In this document: positions 62,365 to 64,000 of the stretch, in pieces
Position numbering within the stretch: the first letter of the stretch is position 1
How the letters are laid out: every line of letters begins with the position of its first letter
Source: Flavobacteriales bacterium UBA5040
GTDB lineage: Bacteria > Bacteroidota > Bacteroidia > Flavobacteriales > Weeksellaceae
Reading direction: 5' to 3'
Assembly: GCA_002415135.1 (NCBI GenBank)
Contig: DIBY01000022.1
Span: forward strand, 124,001 to 188,000
Length of the DNA stretch: 64,000 nt
The notes under the pieces: model-generated
Databases searched by the model: none
The model's input: only the letters and a program-made list of their open reading frames with translations
Told to the model about the DNA's origin: nothing
Translations under genes and position numbers: made by a program

Positions 62365-63288
62365 TTAATAAAGCTCAGACCACATAAATTTTGATTGCAC
62401 AATATTGGTGATTTCTTTTTGCAGAAATTCTAAGTAGGATGCTGAGACCATCGTCTGATTTTTACCTTTTAACCAAATTAAACTCCAGGTAGTGGTGATC
62501 GGTAATTCCTTGATCGGAATAATTTCTAATTCTTTGTTTTGAAGTTCATTTTTAATACCGATTATTGGCATGATTGAATAACCTAAACCTGCCAGCAATG
62601 CTTGTTTTACCGCTTCATTAGAGGATAGTTCCATTCTTTTAAGAACGGAAATGTTATTTTCTGAAAAGAATTTTTCCATGGTCTGACGAGTTCCGGATCC
62701 TTTTTCCCGAAAAATAAGCGGAAGGTTTTCAAAAATTTCTTTCGTTGAATTTCCTTTTTTAGAAGTCACTTTCTCACTTCCAACCAGGTATAATTTGTTT
62801 TGCAGCAGATCCAGTTTTTCAATATTTTGAGTCGTTGGTAAAATAGAGACAAGCGCAAAATCAACGCTGTTATTTTCCAGACTTTCCAGCACTTTATATT
62901 TATTGGTAACGTCCATATTTAATTCTACACCCGCATTTTCTTTCATAAATTGAGAAAGAAAGTAAGGCATTACATATTTCCCCGTGGAGACTACAGAGAT
63001 TTTTAATTTCCCCGTAAGTTGTCCTTTGTAAGCTAAAGTTTTGTAATTAATGGCGTGAACCTGATTGATGATGTTTTCGGCTGCTTCGGCAATTTCTCGT
63101 CCAAAATCGGTAATGTAGATCTTTCTTCCAACCACTTCTGTCAAAGGAATATCAAACTGATCTTGGAAGTTTTTAAGCTGAATGGAAACTGCTGGTTGGG
63201 TAAGATAAAGTTCTTCTGAGGCTTTTGTTACACTTTCTGTTTGTACGACTTTCAGAAAGATTCGAAGTTGGTTTAAAGTATAATTCAT
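62365..63288 (-). CDS. LysR family transcriptional regulator
   Basis: The 307-residue protein has an N-terminal winged HTH (LRIFLKVVQTESVTKASEELYLTQPAVSIQLKNF) and a periplasmic-binding-like effector domain. It is divergent from an isocitrate dehydrogenase gene with about 85 nt between the starts. LysR regulators usually control a divergent neighbour, so it may regulate that gene in response to a small molecule. A TATATTTG -7 element lies at 63313-63320 on the minus strand. Confidence 0.9.
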   Translation of the reverse strand: MNYTLNQLRIFLKVVQTESVTKASEELYLTQPAVSIQLKNFQDQFDIPLTEVVGRKIYITDFGREIAEAAENIINQVHAINYKTLAYKGQLTGKLKISVVSTGKYVMPYFLSQFMKENAGVELNMDVTNKYKVLESLENNSVDFALVSILPTTQNIEKLDLLQNKLYLVGSEKVTSKKGNSTKEIFENLPLIFREKGSGTRQTMEKFFSENNISVLKRMELSSNEAVKQALLAGLGYSIMPIIGIKNELQNKELEIIPIKELPITTTWSLIWLKGKNQTMVSASYLEFLQKEITNIVQSKFMWSELY

Positions 63289-63373
63289 AAAAATTATTTA
63301 TACATAGTATTACAAATATAAATAAAAATATATGAGTTAGATGCTGCAAATTTGCCTCATCAAAAAAAATAAA

Positions 63374-64000
63374 ATGACAAGAATTACAGTAGCAAAAGGA
63401 GACGGTATTGGGCCAGAAATTATGGAGGCGACTTTGAAAGTGATTATGGCAGCGGGTGCGCAAATTGAAATCGATGAAATTCCAGTAGGTGAAAAAGTGT
63501 ATTTAGCGGGAAACACCAATGGAATTGCAGCAAGATCATGGGATACGATCAGAAAGAATAAAGTTTTTCTGAAAGCGCCAATTACTACTCCACAAGGTGG
63601 TGGTTATAAAAGTTTGAATGTCACCACGCGAAAATTTTTGGGTTTGTATTCGAATGTCAGACCTTGTATGAGTTTGCATCCTTTTGTGGAAACCAAACAT
63701 CAAAATATGGATCTCGTGATCATCCGTGAAAACGAAGAAGATCTGTACGGCGGAATCGAGCATCAACAAACCGATGAAGTGGTACAATGCTTAAAATTGA
63801 TCAGTCGTCCCGGCTGTGAGAAAATCGTACGGTACGCGTTTGAATATGCGAAGGTTTATGGCAGAACGAAAGTGACGTGTTTCACCAAGGATAATATTAT
63901 GAAACAGACCGATGGCTTGTTCCATCAGGTTTTTGACGAGATCGCTTTAGAATATCCGGAGATTGAAAACGAACATTGGATTATCGATATCGGTGCGGCG
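63374..64000 (+). CDS. icd: NADP-dependent isocitrate dehydrogenase (partial)
   Basis: The gene runs off the window end after 209 codons. The N-terminal region is typical of the isocitrate/isopropylmalate dehydrogenase family: ITVAKGDGIGPEIMEATL, SLNVTTRKFLGLYSNVRP with the Ser/Asn/Arg substrate residues, and IRENEEDLYGGIEH. The IDH subtype with SxNxTxRK is likely NADP-linked, as in the Rickettsia-type enzymes. It would make 2-oxoglutarate in the TCA cycle. The C-terminal half is missing, so the exact class is an inference. Confidence 0.85.
   Translation, partial: MTRITVAKGDGIGPEIMEATLKVIMAAGAQIEIDEIPVGEKVYLAGNTNGIAARSWDTIRKNKVFLKAPITTPQGGGYKSLNVTTRKFLGLYSNVRPCMSLHPFVETKHQNMDLVIIRENEEDLYGGIEHQQTDEVVQCLKLISRPGCEKIVRYAFEYAKVYGRTKVTCFTKDNIMKQTDGLFHQVFDEIALEYPEIENEHWIIDIGAA

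Noticed and set aside
1..64000. CRISPR array, rRNA operon, insertion sequence or prophage
   Set aside because: No regularly spaced direct repeats, no rRNA signature, no transposase and no phage structural gene were found; the Xer recombinase sits in a housekeeping context.

Overview
The window looks like a chromosome segment of a flavobacterium, most probably of the Chryseobacterium group (Weeksellaceae). The DNA is AT-rich. Start codons are not preceded by Shine-Dalgarno sequences. Recognisable promoters follow the Bacteroidetes pattern TTTG-N~19-TAnnTTTG. Typical families of that group are present: DUF3857 transglutaminase-like proteins, a type IX secretion sorting domain, DUF3467, DUF4403, and short interspersed repeats of a kind I associate with flavobacterial intergenic DNA. 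The genus is an inference; no rRNA gene is present to fix it.

Layout. 1-9980: a Spy/CpxP-like periplasmic protein, ferritin, two DUF3857 proteins in an overlapping pair, an AddA-type helicase-nuclease on the minus strand, rpsU, a Xer-type recombinase and the hibernation factor HPF. 10081-34824: the information-processing core, tRNA-Thr, Tyr, Gly, Thr, then tuf, tRNA-Trp, secE, nusG, rplK, rplA, rplJ, rplL, rpoB, rpoC and DUF3467. This is the classical bacterial order, but it is opened twice. Between nusG and rplK lie a T9SS-sorted protein and a prolyl oligopeptidase. Between rplL and rpoB lie three surface-type genes on the plus strand and a minus-strand radical SAM/partner pair predicted to act on DNA. 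Each downstream block has its own promoter and structured leader.

34825-41490 is the most accessory stretch. It holds DUF427, a possible uracil-glycosylase-like protein, and a minus-strand three-gene unit made of two related GTPases (one with hydrophobic DUF697-like helices) and a small protein with a duplicated Cys/His zinc-binding motif. A divergent gene with a DNA-binding-like N-terminus follows, and a perfect 10-bp palindrome sits in the shared intergenic region. Next come a 48-codon minus-strand ORF and a SLOG/DUF2493 gene interrupted by one in-frame TGA. This unit is my best candidate for an undescribed system, possibly defence or stress related. That rests on domain types and context only.

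41492-64000 is mainly housekeeping: alpha/beta hydrolase, WYL regulator, secreted nuclease, MBL hydrolase, three thioredoxin-fold proteins, miaA, DUF1232, aroC, a large membrane protein, a glycine-zipper lipoprotein, DUF389, tRNA-Cys, DUF4403, a luciferase-like oxidoreductase, a RibBA-type protein with a degenerate GTP cyclohydrolase half, folB, lnt, a Pif1-like helicase with an HTH tail, and a LysR regulator divergent from an isocitrate dehydrogenase cut by the window end. Several gaps (34.3-35.05, 46.26-46.36, 55.9-56.05 and 57.3-57.79 kb) hold interspersed repeats that recur within the window. No rRNA, CRISPR array, insertion sequence or complete prophage was seen.
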